Below, piece after piece: positions 25,201 through 40,300 of a stretch of DNA of 64,000 bases (the first letter of the stretch is position 1; every line of letters begins with the position of its first letter). Origin of the DNA: Protula sp. h YS-2021 (taxonomy: Eukaryota > Annelida > Polychaeta > Sabellida > Serpulidae); NCBI GenBank assembly GCA_949752745.1, contig OX457028.1, forward strand, positions 27,740,645-27,804,644, in the 5' to 3' direction. The translations under genes were made by a program, and so were the position numbers. The notes under the pieces are model-generated. The model made no database searches and was not told where the DNA came from. It saw nothing but the letters and a program-made list of their open reading frames with translations.

Positions 25201-28200
25201 GCCCTGATGTATCCCTTACCGGGATTTTTACACACCTCGTCTGCAGAAAAAAATGACGGAATGCTGAATCATTCCACATTTCATTCCATATAAATTTAGA
25301 CGCACATAAATCATTCCCAAAAACCATGCGAAAACACACTGTGCGTAAAGGAAAACGATACCTTCTTATCATTCCAAGGCCTGAGCACAAAAATTACACG
25401 TACACAATGGTCATTTCAATTTCCCTTCCACGCAAGTTACAGAGAGAACCGATACCGAAGGGCAAATTTAAAAATAGGTGGTATAAGGAATAAGTAAAAT
25501 CTTGTATATACAGTCCGTTTAGCAATGAGAGCGTGCAACTGGCAATAGAGGGATTCAGCACTTCATCTAAGATACTGAAAAAATGCTTTCGGCTAGATAA
25601 TCGAACCTGCAAACTTATGAAGCACTATCATGCAAAACTCAACAGAAACGGAGACTGGCAAACTATAAAACGACAAAACAGACATTTAATCCAATCACAG
25701 GGAAGGAAAAAAATCTGTCATTTCTTAATAACATATTACCAATTCCCACAGCCACAGGAAACGGTTTGAGCTTCCTGGGATCGTAAACTTTCTCCGGACT
25801 AAAAATGAAAGAATGTATCACTCTCAGCTGCTGTAAGAAGGACGTCACTTCTGTCGTTGTCCAGTTTTTATTTCAGTTATTACAGGAGCAAAAAAATGCT
25901 ACAATACACTGGTCTTTCAACTCTACACAAGTATAATTTCTGCGAATAGGACGTCATCACTCCACAAGAACATGCAAAACAAAAGGGAATCTAAATCAAC
26001 CTGGTTTACAGGACGTCCACGACCTGGAAAGGAAAGCAATAAAAGGACGTCCACGACCTGGAAAGGAAAGCAATAAAAAAATGTTTAAGAACTTACGCAA
26101 AGTCAAAACCGCAAAACGAGACTTCTATACTTCCGTCAGGGTCCCGGCCTTCCACACGTGCAGGCCACCACTTCCTTCTGTACATGTGAAGAACAACGTC
26201 ACCTGTTCGGTAGCGCTGCAGATCAACGGACTGTTCTGAGACCTTGGCCTTTTTAATCCACCCTTTTTTCCGCAGCATCTGTGAAAGCAATAAGAGAAAT
26301 ATCATTAGCTGAATATATTGGGAATTTGAAATAAAGACACCACAATCCATAAATCTTAGCGAAACAAACCGACAAGTGACGGGATACATTTTGTGTAGCA
26401 TTGTGATTTTCGATCTTTTTTTACTGTTATATGGCCATATCGGGGCCCCCTGCCACATTATCCTGATATGAGGCATTCAAAATCTCTCTAACCGTTGTAC
26501 ATGGAGTCCCTCACGGACTAGCAAGAAGGAATCCAAATCTTAGGTATGACCCGACAGCATAAGCTATAACTGCGCGAAATTGACCGATTTTTTTTACATT
26601 CTAAGAGACCATCCATGCCGTTTGTTTTCTATCATTTACATCCTAATCCCACCTGAATTCAGCCGAAACGCAAAAAATTTCCGCTAAAAGCTAAGTGCGA
26701 ATTGGCTTATTCTTTAAGCGTTCAAGACGGAGAGGGGGGGGGGGGGTCAAAGCATCCGGACTGCGTTCAGGGCAGGGGTTTAAAATTGGCAAAAGTCTGT
26801 GTACGTATTAACAGGGCTGGAAATTGGCGGGGGTCCGAGACCCTCCTTTTTGGCTACCCAGAGTCCGACAGAGCCGCAAAAAATCAGGTCTTCTTGCGCC
26901 CTATTTTATCTTAACACGGTTCGGATCCTCCCTAAATAGCTTTGGACCTTCCTTTTCAAAGACACGGGTCCCAAGGACCCGGGCCTAAAAAAGTTAGCTT
27001 CCAGCAGTGGCTACTTACCAAAAATTGTACACCAAGAAATCCATGAACAGACAACATCGACAGCATTTTCAAGCAAAACTGAGCAACAATTTTCTGAGCG
27101 AACATTTCTCGACATTTAAATCCGTAAACTGACAAGGCATGCTAGCTCAAAAAAATGCCGCCCTTACAAGTAAGCCTGTATTTTTACAGCAGCATCTTAC
27201 ACATTCTTAAAAAAATGTCACAAATCACACCAAATACGCTAAACAAACATTTTCACGTGATTCACAAAATGTGTGTATTTACCTTTAGGCATATCCTCAT
27301 TAACTTTTTATCCACTTTTAAGTTTTTCAAAAATTATCCACATGTAACCTGGACGCTTTCTGCATTGAAGTGATGCTACCAAGAACAAAGCCGCGCGCAT
27401 ACACCTCGTGACAAGTTAATTTGCATATACTGAGTCAAAAAAAAAACAAAAAAAACATTCAAGTTCATGTACACAGTGTAGTGTTTCGCAGATAATTTCA
27501 TTCCAAACCTTGCATATTTTTTTTATAAACTAACACAAGCTAAAAAATATCGCCAAACAAGCATTTTAATGGCAGAAAACCATTACAAAATGACGGATTA
27601 TTTCGCGCGTAAACAGTGACAAGGCAAGTCAATCATAAAAGTAGTGCTCACACAATTAAAACAGCGCACAATAATATACAGTCAGCCTGTCATGAGCGTG
27701 GGAATCTCGAGCTTTTAGCCCGTTCACAGATCAAAGCAAATCTACTGCGACTTAGAGCTTCTGATACGTGTTTGAACTGGCTATTCCGCAGTGGAGGGGG
27801 GCGGGGGTGTGGATGGAGAGGGGAGAGGATCAGGGAAGCATATATGGGAAGAAAAATATGACAGTTTTCGCGTGTAAATAGTAACAAGGCAAGTCAATCA
27901 TAAAAGTAGTGCTCACACAATTAAAACAGCGCACAATAATATACAGTCAGCCTGTCATGAGCGTGGGAATCTCGAGCTTTTAGCCCGTTCACAGATCAAA
28001 GCAAATCTACTGTGACTTAGAGCTTCTGATACGTGTTTGCACTGGCTATTCCGCAGTGAAGGGGGCGGGGTGTGGATGGAGAGGGGGAGGATCTGGGAAG
28101 CATATATGGGAAGATACATATGACAGTTTTCGCGTGTAAATAGTAACAAGGCAAGCCAATCATAAAAGTAGTGCTCAAACAAATAAAACAGCGCACAACA

Positions 28201-28729
28201 ATACACAATCACACATATACAGGTATGTCGGGAAACAAACGAGGAATCGCGATTTCTTGTCCAACTCGCGAAATGTACGCCAAAAATCTGACTTCGTTAT
28301 TAGGGATTTTTCAGACATAAGTTGTATATGAAAATCTCGGTAGATTTTTTTTACATTCAATTCCGAAAGCGAAAATATATAAAAGACACAGCCTATCACA
28401 TGTGCGTGAGAATGTCTCGCTTTAGCCCGCTGACAGATGCAAGCAAATCAACTGCGAATAGCCGTTTCGGTGTGTTTATCAATGTCAATTTCGCAGTTGG
28501 CGTGTACAAGAGAGGAGGAGTAAGGGTGAGGGGGATCTGGCCGGCAAAATTTCTTTTCACTTCCAGACTTTACCAGTGCATTTCGCTTTTTGGGGAAAGG
28601 GTGGGGTTTACCCCGAATGCCCTCAACCCCGTTGTTGCACCAATTTAACAGTACAAATACTACAATTTTTGGCTCGAAAAAAAAAGCCGTTTTGATGTGC
28701 CAAAACGTTAAACCAGAGTGAAACGAATC

Positions 28730-28767
<38 letters not shown>

Positions 28768-31700
28768 TTTTTTTTAACAAAGCATACTCACGATTAAAGA
28801 CAGTGAGATAGTGAACTTCAGTTAAAGCGATATTTTTTTTTAAAAAGGGAGGGGGGGGGGGGGGGTTTGCACGTCATTGTCTCCCACTAGCTACACTAAT
28901 AGAGCAATATATTTTTGAAGGATTGCGTCCTGCAATGAATAAAATAAGCCCATTTTAATGCGCAATTTCGCAGCGGTTGTGTATTGGAGAGGGGGGAGGG
29001 AGTTCTCGTGTGCTAATATCTTACGCTTAACGGTGTTAAACATTTTTTTATGACTAATAGGCTTTATCATTGCATTTTGCTCTTGGGACGGGGAGGGGAG
29101 GGGAGGGGGGGGGGGGGGTGGGCGGAGGGAGGAGTGGGGAAGGTCGCGCACCCTCCCTATTTGCGCTAATACAAAAATGCACTTTTGAAGTATTAGTTTC
29201 AGTCAAAGTGAAACTAAAAAAAAAAAAAAAAGACAGCACAATTAAGATTAAGGTCACCAAGCAGTGAAAAACGAAACTCAGTTTAAGCGACATTGACGGA
29301 AAGACTTAGTGTATATTAGACTTGTACGCACATGACACACGCTTGTACACCCCAGAAACATATAAAATGGCATCACTCAAGAACCTGCCTCTACACGGCG
29401 TAACCAAGCGAATTTGGGAGAATTTGGTGGCCACAGCACACTCAAGTTTAAGGGCATCAAATAATGAGAAACAAGTAAGTATTTGTGAAACACAAGCGGG
29501 CCCCAACCGCCCCCTCTCCAAAAAAAATCATAGGGTTATGAAGCGATGACGGACAGATGGACAGACGGACGGACACCCCAAACCTATAGGCCCCAATCCG
29601 AAGGGTTGGGGCATAATGAAAGCCAATTTCAGCGATATCCACAGAAAGAGTGGGTGTAAATAAAACATATGCGGACATGAAACACGCTTGCACACGCCAA
29701 GAAAAAAGTTTAAATGAATGGTACTGAGAGTTTACAGTAACTGCAGCTCACACGCGGCACGCATAGATGTCGCTTGCGAAACTAACATGAACAGACATGA
29801 AACTCAGAAAATGCAACATTTTTTTCCGAGAAAAACGTACGAGGGGAGGAAGAGTTGCCCGTCATTGTATCCTCCTAGCTACACCAATGGAGCAAAACAT
29901 TTTTGAAGAATTGCGTCCGTCAGTCAATAAAACAGACCGTTTTTAGTACGTTTATCAACTACCAATTTCGCAGTTGGCGTGCGCAAGAGAAGAGGGGAGG
30001 GGGGGGAGGCTCTGGTGAGAAAAATGTCTAGGTTTAACGGTGTTAATATATATTTTTTTCACTTCTAGACTTTACCAGTGCATTTCGCTTTTTGGGGAAA
30101 GGGTGGAGGGGTTTACCCCGAATGAACCCCAACCCCCTCCCACCCCGTTGTTGTGCCAATTTAACAGTACAAATACTGCAATTTTTGGCTCGAAAAAACA
30201 AGCCGTTTTGGTGTGTCAAAACGCAAAGTCAATGTGAAACGAATCGCTTTCTCTCTGTCTCCCCCTCTCTCTCTGCTTTTTTTTTTAAATAAAGCACACT
30301 CGAGATTAAGGACAGTGACATAGTTAAACTAAGTTAAAGCGATATTAACAGATAGACTGGGGTAAATTTGACTTGAAACACAAGAAACAGGTTTGTAAAC
30401 CCCCCACAGGAAGATACAAATGGCACAGAGTAATAACTGCATCTACTGGGCGAATCAAGTCGAATTTGAGAAAATGTTGCGAATACAGCACACTCAAGTT
30501 AACGCCAACAAGTAGTGAGATATGAAACTCAGTTAATGCCATATTTTTTATAAAGCTAGGGGGAGGGTTGCACGTCATTGTCTCCCACTAGCTATACTAA
30601 TGGAGCAATATATTTTTGAAGTCCTGCAATGAGCAAAATAAACCGATTTTAATGCGTTTATCAACTATCAATTTCGCACTGGTTGTGTATTAGGGGGGGG
30701 GGGGGGGGGTTCGCCTGCAAAAATTTTAAGTTTAACGGTGTTAACATTACAGGAGGAGGGGGGGAGTGGGGGTGGTGCACCCCTCTACTTGCGCTAATGC
30801 AACAATGCACTTTTGAAGTATTAGATTCAGTCGAAGTGAAATAAGCCGAATTTGAAAAAAAGACAGCACAATCAAGATTAAGGTCACCAAGCAGTGAGAA
30901 ACGAGACTCAGTTTAAGTGATATTGACGGAAAGACTGCGTGTATGTTAGACATGTACGCACATGACACACGCTTGTACACCCCAAAAATATAAATGGCAT
31001 CACACGAGAACCTGCCTCTACACAGTGAAACCAGGCGAATTTGGAAGAATTTGGTGAACACAACACTCAAGTTTAAGGGCATCAAGTAATGAGAGATTAA
31101 GTCAATTTCAGCGATAACTACAGAAAAATTGAGTGTAAATAAGACATGTACGGACACGTAACACGCCTGTTCGCACAATAAAAAGTTATAAAGTGCACTG
31201 AGAGTTTACAGTGACTGCAATTCACACACAACACGCATACATGTGTCTTGCGAAACAGACCGGCTTATATAAAGAAACCGAGAATAATATGTCAAACAAA
31301 TGACTTGGTTTAAAAAAAAAACAAGAATCTACGAAGATAAACAAACTCTAACGATTGCTTTATAAAATATGTGACACTTTGCTTCAGTTAAGCAAAAATA
31401 TGTACTTAAAAAAACGAAGTGGAAACTTTCTGATATTATCGTCCACTAACAAAAGGGGTGTTGCCTTGTTTACCCTCAACTTTAACTTTGATTTTTGAGA
31501 TTTATAGGCTACAAACAAAACAATAAATAACTTTAAAACGTATTTGTGATATTATTCTTCTTGTTTTAAATACAATTATTTGGATAGGCCACCCCAAAAT
31601 CTACTAAAATGTCGGCCAAAAAGTAGACAACCACCCGGGGCCAGGTCCATTCCAACACGTGGTCGCGCTCCCCTGACACATGTGCTAGCACCTGATTGGC

Positions 31701-34287
31701 TGAAATGTGATATAAAAATAGATTTCACACAGATCGAAAGATGTGTACGGCTTCCGATTGGCTCTCGTTCCACGTGCTTTTCTCACACAGAGTTCATGGT
31801 AGGTAGCCACCTATATGTTGGTGTGAGAACTATTTTACACAGCAAATTTGATGGTCTCTGTAAATTTCTGCGAAATAGGCATGTGGTCTCAGGTGAAAGA
31901 GCACGTTCTGTTTCGCAAAATGAACCCCTAACACAGATTTGCGAAACGGACGACCCGACCAAAATGCGAAACGGACCGAAATTCGGTCCGTTTCACTTTA
32001 ACATTGCAACGTGATACACACCAATTCGTCTTGTTTCCCGACGAAGCCGCATCCACACACACACACGTACACACATACACACACACAGAACGTACAAACA
32101 CTATATGTCTCCCCTTGGTCGGGGAGACATAATTAAAGGTTGATGGGAAAAGAAATATTGCCTCACCTCATTATTGACCAGATCAATCACCGACTCGAAG
32201 ACGGATACAGGCAACTGGAAAAAGTTTATATTCTACTTTGTTTAAATGATGCTGTTGTGATATAAATCTAACTTTCCACGTCAAATAAATAACGTGAATT
32301 ACAGTCTCAGTGAGATAGGATTCCCCGTGTAAGTTAAATTATATACATTAAAACCTCCATTAACAAGGATTTACATTAACGACTGCCCCACCTGCCAGGG
32401 CAGGTGAAAGGCCTAGTGGGGCAGGTAGACTCGCCCTGTTAGCTGCCCCACCGGGCAGGTAGATCTGTTCGGGAGGACGCGGCGTGACGTAACACTTTAA
32501 CAACGGACTTGTCAAGTAGGCGACTTTAGTTATTGATCGGTGTCCGCCAGCTGCACTTGACCTACATACCAGCCACTGGCACGTTTGCCAGTTTCTATGT
32601 GGGTGCTGGACGGACCGTGCCTGGACACGCACCAAATATAGCGTCGCGACACTTGTGATACAATAATTGAAGAATAATATATAAAAATTTTCAAAATTTA
32701 AAGCTTAAAAATGTCCAACAGAAGAGACAAGAGGTGGGGCAGGTAAGAGTGCTGGTGGGGCAGGCAGATTTAACATCTACTTGCCCCACCGGTGAAGTGC
32801 CGAAAAAAGTTAGCTTAAAGCCCTGCATTACTGAACACTTCACAATAGTGAACACCTTCTATAATGGACGAGTTCTCTCGGTCAAAAATTGTGCCATTCA
32901 CTTTATCCTAGACAATTCAATGGAAATATAGTTAACTAATACCGTAAGAGAATAACTTCTGTTATTGCTGGTCTTGCATGGTCACTTTCCAGATAACAGG
33001 AAGAGAGACAAGTTGTCATTTTGTCAGTTTCTCACGGATTTCAACAAAACTAGATTGGCCAGTGTTTTTGTTAAAACAAAAACGGATATGTCTCCCCCGC
33101 CCCCCAATCAGTCACGTGGAAAAAATTCCTTGCTTAAAATACAACATTGGCGAGCCCAAAAAATTGAAAAAATCGCCAAAAATACATTTTTACAGAAAAT
33201 CAATGAAGAAAAACTTCGCAGTAAACATTTCCACTACATGTGGGTTCTTCTTGCCATGTTTCAGCCTAATGGAACAAACTGTGTCGGAGATATCGCAACA
33301 ATATGGCCAAAAAAGTAAAAATTCAAAAATTAAAAAAATGGCCAAAAATACTTTTCAAAGGAAATGAAGAAAACTTCGCAGTAAACATATGCACTATATG
33401 TGGGTTCTTCTTGCCACGTTTCAGCCTAATTGAACAAAAACTGTTTCGGAAATATCGCAACAATATGGCCAAAAAAGTTCAAAATCAAAAATTAAAAAAT
33501 TCGCCAAAAATAAATTTTCAGCGGAAATGAAGAAAAACTTCGCAGTAAACATTTGCACTATATGTGTGTTGTTCTTGCCACGTTGCAGCCTAATCCAACA
33601 AACTGTTTTGGAGATATAGCCTGCCAAAGTGAAACAAATGCACGAAACCCCCCCCCCCCCCCCCCCCCCCCATGTTCAAAAATTTGCCAAAAATAGAATT
33701 TTTGAGGAAACGAAAAAAAAAATAACACGGGCATCATCTAGACATGTACCCCAATGCGTATGTATGTTTTGAGAAAAATCGACTCATTAATTTCATAAGA
33801 ACTAACTGCGGACAGACGGACGGACGGACGGCAAGACGGACGGACACACCAAATGCTATATATGTCTCCCTTAGGGGGAGACATATAAATATTGCACATC
33901 TACAATATATTTTAAGATTTTTTTAAGCCTGCCGACAGACGCCTAAAAGTTTCTCACTTTTAACAGCATTTATAAATTTATTTAGAGGTTATCTAGAAGT
34001 TTAACAAGTAAGTATTTGTGAAACACAAGCAGGCCCCAACCGCCCCCCAAATTCATAGGGGTATAAAGCGATGACGGACAGACGGACGGCAAGACAGACA
34101 CCCCAAACATATTGACGGTTTTGTCCCGTTTAAAAACGGGTCAAAAAAAAAAAAGTTGAAAAACGGACCGCCCGCTTATAACTGGGCGGCCAGTTTATAA
34201 ACGGGTGACCTATTTATCAACCTCTCGCAGCTGAAAAACGGTTATGACCCGTTTATAAACGGGTCAGGTTGATAAACTGTGCCCAAC

Positions 34288-34330
<43 letters not shown>

Positions 34331-37300
34331 GCAGGTGATTACGAGAAATGTCCTTCTGTAATTTTTTCACCAGTTTCAAAAACAATATGACGTTGCACAT
34401 CTACAAGTTATTTATTTTCACTGTGCAAGGTTGCATGTCCTTACAAAAAAATGCTAAACGCAAAGTTATACAGACAAAACATCGCACTGCAAAGTCCAAA
34501 GTAATTTTTGACAAGTTTTGACAAATTGCCATTTTGTCAATTTTGTATTTGTTGTATTTCAAAAATAATACAACGTTGCACATCTACAATACATATCAAT
34601 ACACATATTTTCACTATGCAAGGTTGCAGGTCAGTACGACAAATGGTTATATGTGAAGTGGTGCGGACACAATATCGCACAATTCCTAACTCCAACGTAA
34701 TTTTTGGAAATTTTTGACAATTTGTCATTTTGTAAAATTTTTCACCACTTTCAAAAATCATACGACGAGACACATCTGCAATTTATATTTTCATTGTGCA
34801 AGGTTAAAGATCAATATGACAAATGGTTATTTGCGAAGTGGTGCGGACAAAACAATGCACAACTATTAAGTCCAACGTAATTGTTGACAATTTGTCATTT
34901 TGTCACCCACTTCAAAAATAATACGAGATGGTACATCTAAAATGTATATATTTTCACTGTATAAAAAAATCAGAACCGTACCTTTATCAGTTTTTGAGAA
35001 CTTGCGCGAACAAAACTGTTTCCAGCGGACAGACAGACTGACGGACACGCTCATAACTATATCCTTCGTTTACACGGGGGACAATGACATAAATAACAAA
35101 TTCTGCAGCAACATACACCGTCATGTAACACCCATTTGCATCTTTACTTTATTTTGTTTGTTTCACTTTGTGAACAAATACGTGTCTAAATTATACAGTT
35201 ACTGCTTCCACCAGGCAGAGTCTAAGAGAAATTTTGATGCAACACACTCTTGGTTTCTTTGTGAAAGGTTGTGTTCATACCTCACTCGATTTCGCCAGGG
35301 GATTTAGTTTCAGAAATATCGGACTTTCATTTATTTGGCAGATCTGAAAAGTAACACAGAATATGATTCAGAAATCTTTAACATTAAACCCGTCCGCTTT
35401 TAAGCTTAAACAAACAAAATATAAGTATATCCGAAAGCTGTTTCCTTATTTAAAATTTTTCCAGCAGCGGAAGCTCTTACTCAGAAATCTAGATAGCTGA
35501 AGTAACTAAGACCACATTTACAGGAATCATCTTTGATTTTCGCGATATTTTAACCATAAGTCAAAACGTTAAGGGAATCTGACTAACCTGTTTATGAACT
35601 TTAATGTCTGACTGTGTTGGAGCGTCCCCCGTGGTGTACCAACCAAGGAAATCCAGATCACTGAAGACCTGTTTAACTGCGTCACAGAAATAAGCAAGAT
35701 TAGGTTATAAAGGATTTTCAGACCCATCTAACACAAAAAAGAATATGAGTGCTGATATCATATACCAAGACAGGAAAAGGATTCAACGAACAATTATGTA
35801 ACTTTCTCTCCTTCAATAAAATTGTTTAATATCCCTTTGACTTATTCGAATATTTGATTTTTCACAAACTTACACTGCTCTTCTTTCGTGTTATAATAAT
35901 CTTTGTCGATTATCACATCGTTCTCAAACATGAGGAAAACCAGCTCAAAAGAATTCATCACTTCGATATTTCTTCCTTTCTGTTTCCCAATCAGAGCCCC
36001 GAGTACTGCAACATTTGATAAACAAGTTTGTCCAAGGACAAAGTCCCAGCTTACGGAAAGCAATAAGACCCATTCCAGCGTGCATGAGCGAAGGAATTTC
36101 CCTGAAATATCGGGCTTCAAAAGATGAGACGGCAAAGAGCTAGCTCAATAATTAATTTAGCACCGGACCAGGACATAGACCGATAAATGCATACAAAGAT
36201 TTCTTTACGTGAAAAATGGGGAACAGATCTTTTGCATCTCTGGTAGACTGGATAGTCTGCCATAGATACCTTCAAACAACGCTCGCATTTCGGACCAGTG
36301 CGCATATTTATGTAACTTGCCTCGATGCGCGGTTCTTATTCAGACAAGTACGCATGTTTATTTAATTTGCGTTGATGCGCGGCTCTCATTTTGGAACCGT
36401 GCACATGTTCATTTATCTTAATAAAGATTAATGCGCGGTTCTTATTCCAGACCAATGCGCATGTTTATTTTACTTTCGTTGATGAGCGGTACTTATTTTG
36501 GACAAGTGCACAAGTTTCCTTAGGTTGTCTTGATACGCGGTTCGCATTTCGGAAGAGTTTCCATGTTTATCTAACTTGCACGGTGCGCATGTTTATTTAA
36601 CTTGCGTTGACGCGCGGTTCGAATATCGGACCAGTGCGCATGTTTATTTAACTTGCATTGATGCGCGGTGCTTATTCTGGACCAGTACAAATGTTTATTT
36701 AACTTGCGTTGGAGCGTGGTTCATATTTCGAACCACTCCACACGTTTATTTAAGTGGCGTTGATGCGCGGTTCGAATTTCGGACCAGTGCGCATGTTTAT
36801 TTAACTTGCGTTGATGCGCGGTGCTTATTTTGGACCAGTGCACATGTTTATTTAACTTGCGTTGATGTGCGGTTGGCATTTCGGACCAGCGCCCATGTTT
36901 TTTTACCTTGTGTTGATGTGCGGTTCTTATTTCGGATCAGTGCGCATGTTTATTTACCTTGTGTTGATGTGCGGTTCTTCTTTCGTATCAATGCGCATGT
37001 TTATTTACTTGTGTTGATGTGCGGTTCTTATTTCGGATCAGTGCGCATGTTTATTTTACTTGCGTTGATGAGCGGTACTTATTTTGGACAAGTGTACAAG
37101 TTTCCTTAGGTTGCCTTGATGCGCGGTTCGCATTTCGGAAGAGTTTGCATGTTTATCTATCTTGCGTTGATGCACGGTGATTATTTTTTACGTGTGCATA
37201 TGTTAATCTAACTTGCGTTGGTGCGCGGTTTGCATTTTGGACCAGTGCGCATGTTCATTCAACTTGCGTTGATGAGCAGTTCGAATTTCGGACCAGTGCG

Positions 37301-40300
37301 CATGTTTATTCAACTTGCGTTGATGCGCGGTGCTTATTCTCGACCAGTACAAATGTTTATTTAACTTGCGTTGGAGCGTCGTTCATATTTCGAACCACTC
37401 CACACGTTTATTTAAGTGGCGTTGATGCGCGGTTCGAATTTAGGACCAGTGCGCATGTTTATTTAACTTGCGTTGATGCGCGGTGCTTATTTTGGACCAG
37501 TGCACATGTTTATTTAACTTGCGTTGATGTGCGGTTGGCATTTCGGACCAGCGCCCATGTTTTTTTACCTTGTGTTGATGTGCGGTTCTTATTTCGGATC
37601 AGTGCGCATGTTTATTTACCTTGTGTTGATGTGCGGTTCTTCTTTCGGATCAATGCGCATGTTTATTTACTTGTGTTGATGTGCGGTTCTTATTTCGGAT
37701 CAGTGCGCATGTTTATTTTACTTGCGTTGATGAGCGGTACTTATTTTGGACAAGTGTACAAGTTTCCTTAGGTTGCCTTGATGCGCGGTTCGCATTTCGG
37801 AAGAGTTTGCATGTTTATCTATCTTGCGTTGATGCACGGTGATTATTTTTTACGTGTGCATATGTTAATCTAACTTGCGTTGGTGCGCGGTTTGCATTTT
37901 GGACCAGTGCGCATGTTTATTCAACTTGCGTTGATGAGCAGTTCGAATTTCGGACCAGTGCGCATGTTTATTCAACTTGCGTTGATGCGCGGTGCTTATT
38001 CTGGACCAGTACAAATGTTTATTTAACTTGCGTTGGAGCGTCGTTCATATTTCGAACCACTCCACACGTTTATTTAAGTGGCGTTGATGCGCGGTTCGAA
38101 TTTCGGACCAGTGCGCATGTTTATTTAACTTGCGTTGATGCGCGGTGCTTATTTTGGACCAGTGCACATGTTTATTTAACTTGCGTTGATGTGCGGTTGG
38201 CATTTCGGACCAGCGCCCATGTTTTTTTACCTTGTGTTGATGTGCGGTTCTTATTTCGGATCAGTGCGCATGTTTATTTACCTTGTGTTGATGTGCGGTT
38301 CTTCTTTCGGATCAATGCGCATGTTTATTTACTTGTGTTGATGTGCGGTTCTTATTTCGGATCAGTGCGCATGTTTATTTTACTTGCGTTGATGAGCGGT
38401 ACTTATTTTGGACAAGTGTACAAGTTTCCTTAGGTTGCCTTGATGCGCGGTTCGCATTTCGGAAGAGTTTGCATGTTTATCTATCTTGCGTTGATGCACG
38501 GTGATTATTTTTTACGTGTGCATATGTTAATCTAACTTGCGTTGGTGCGCGGTTTGCATTTTGGACCAGTGCGCATGTTTATTCAACTTGCGTTGATGAG
38601 CAGTTCGAATTTCGGACCAGTGCGCATGTTTATTCAACTTGCGTTGATGCGCGGTGCTTATTCTCGACCAGTACAAATGTTTATTTAACTTGCGTTGGAG
38701 CGTCGTTCATATTTCGAACCACTCCACACGTTTATTTAAGTGGCGTTGATGCGCGGTTCGAATTTCGGACCAGTGCGCATGTTTATTTAACTTGCGTTGA
38801 TGCGCGGTGCTTATTTTGGACCAGTGCACATGTTTATTTAACTTGCGTTGATGTGCGGTTGGCATTTCGGACCAGCGCCCATGTTTTTTTACCTTGTGTT
38901 GATGTGCGGTTCTTATTTCGGATCAGTGCGCATGTTTATTTACCTTGTGTTGATGTGCGGTTCTTCTTTCGGATCAATGCGCATGTTTATTTACTTGTGT
39001 TGATGTGCGGTTCTTATTTCGGATCAGTGCGCATGTTTATTTTACTTGCGTTGATGAGCGGTACTTATTTTGGACAAGTGTACAAGTTTCCTTAGGTTGC
39101 CTTGATGCGCGGTTCGCATTTCGGAAGAGTTTGCATGTTTATCTATCTTGCGTTGATGCACGGTGATTATTTTTTACGTGTGCATATGTTAATCTAACTT
39201 GCGTTGGTGCGCGGTTTGCATTTTGGACCAGTGCGCATGTTTATTCAACTTGCGTTGATGAGCAGTTCGAATTTCGGACCAGTGCGCATGTTTATTCAAC
39301 TTGCGTTGATGCGCGGTGCTTATTCTCGACCAGTACAAATGTTTATTTAACTTGCGTTGGAGCGTCGTTCATATTTCGAACCACTCCACACGTTTATTTA
39401 AGTGGCGTTGATGCGCGGTTCGAATTTCGGACCAGTGCGCATGTTTATTTAACTTGCGTTGATGCGCGGTGCTTATTTTGGACCAGTGCACATGTTTATT
39501 TAACTTGCGTTGATGTGCGGTTGGCATTTCGGACCAGCGCCCATGTTTTTTTACCTTGTGTTGATGTGCGGTTCTTATTTCGGATCAGTGCGCATGTTTA
39601 TTTACCTTGTGTTGATGTGCGGTTCTTCTTTCGGATCAATGCGCATGTTTATTTACTTGTGTTGATGTGCGGTTCTTATTTCGGATCAGTGCGCATGTTT
39701 ATTTTACTTGCGTTGATGAGCGGTACTTATTTTGGACAAGTGTACAAGTTTCCTTAGGTTGCCTTGATGCGCGGTTCGCATTTCGGAAGAGTTTGCATGT
39801 TTATCTATCTTGCGTTGATGCACGGTGATTATTTTTTACGTGTGCATATGTTAATCTAACTTGCGTTGGTGCGCGGTTTGCATTTTGGACCAGTGCGCAT
39901 GTTTATTCAACTTGCGTTGATGAGCAGTTCGAATTTCGGACCAGTGCGCATGTTTATTCAACTTGCGTTGATGCGCGGTGCTTATTTTGGACCAGTGCAA
40001 ATATTTATTTAACTTCCGTTGGCGCGTGGTTCGCATTTCGAATCACTGCGCATGTTTATTTAACGTGTGTCGATGTGCGGTTCTTATTTCAGGCCATTGC
40101 GCATATTTCTTTAATTTGAGTTGATGCGCGGTTCTTATTCTGGACCAGTTCGCATGTTTATTTAAGTTGCATTGATACGCAGTTCTTATTTTGAATAGTG
40201 CGCACGTTATTTAACTTGCGCTAATGCGCAGTTCGGTTCGCATTTCTAACCAGTGCGCATGCTTATTTAACTTGCGTTAATGCTCGGTTCCCATTTCTGA

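Noticed and set aside
29590..29620. tRNA or small-RNA gene from the hairpin
   Set aside because: A single 7-bp stem without cloverleaf or promoter boxes; better explained as an element end.
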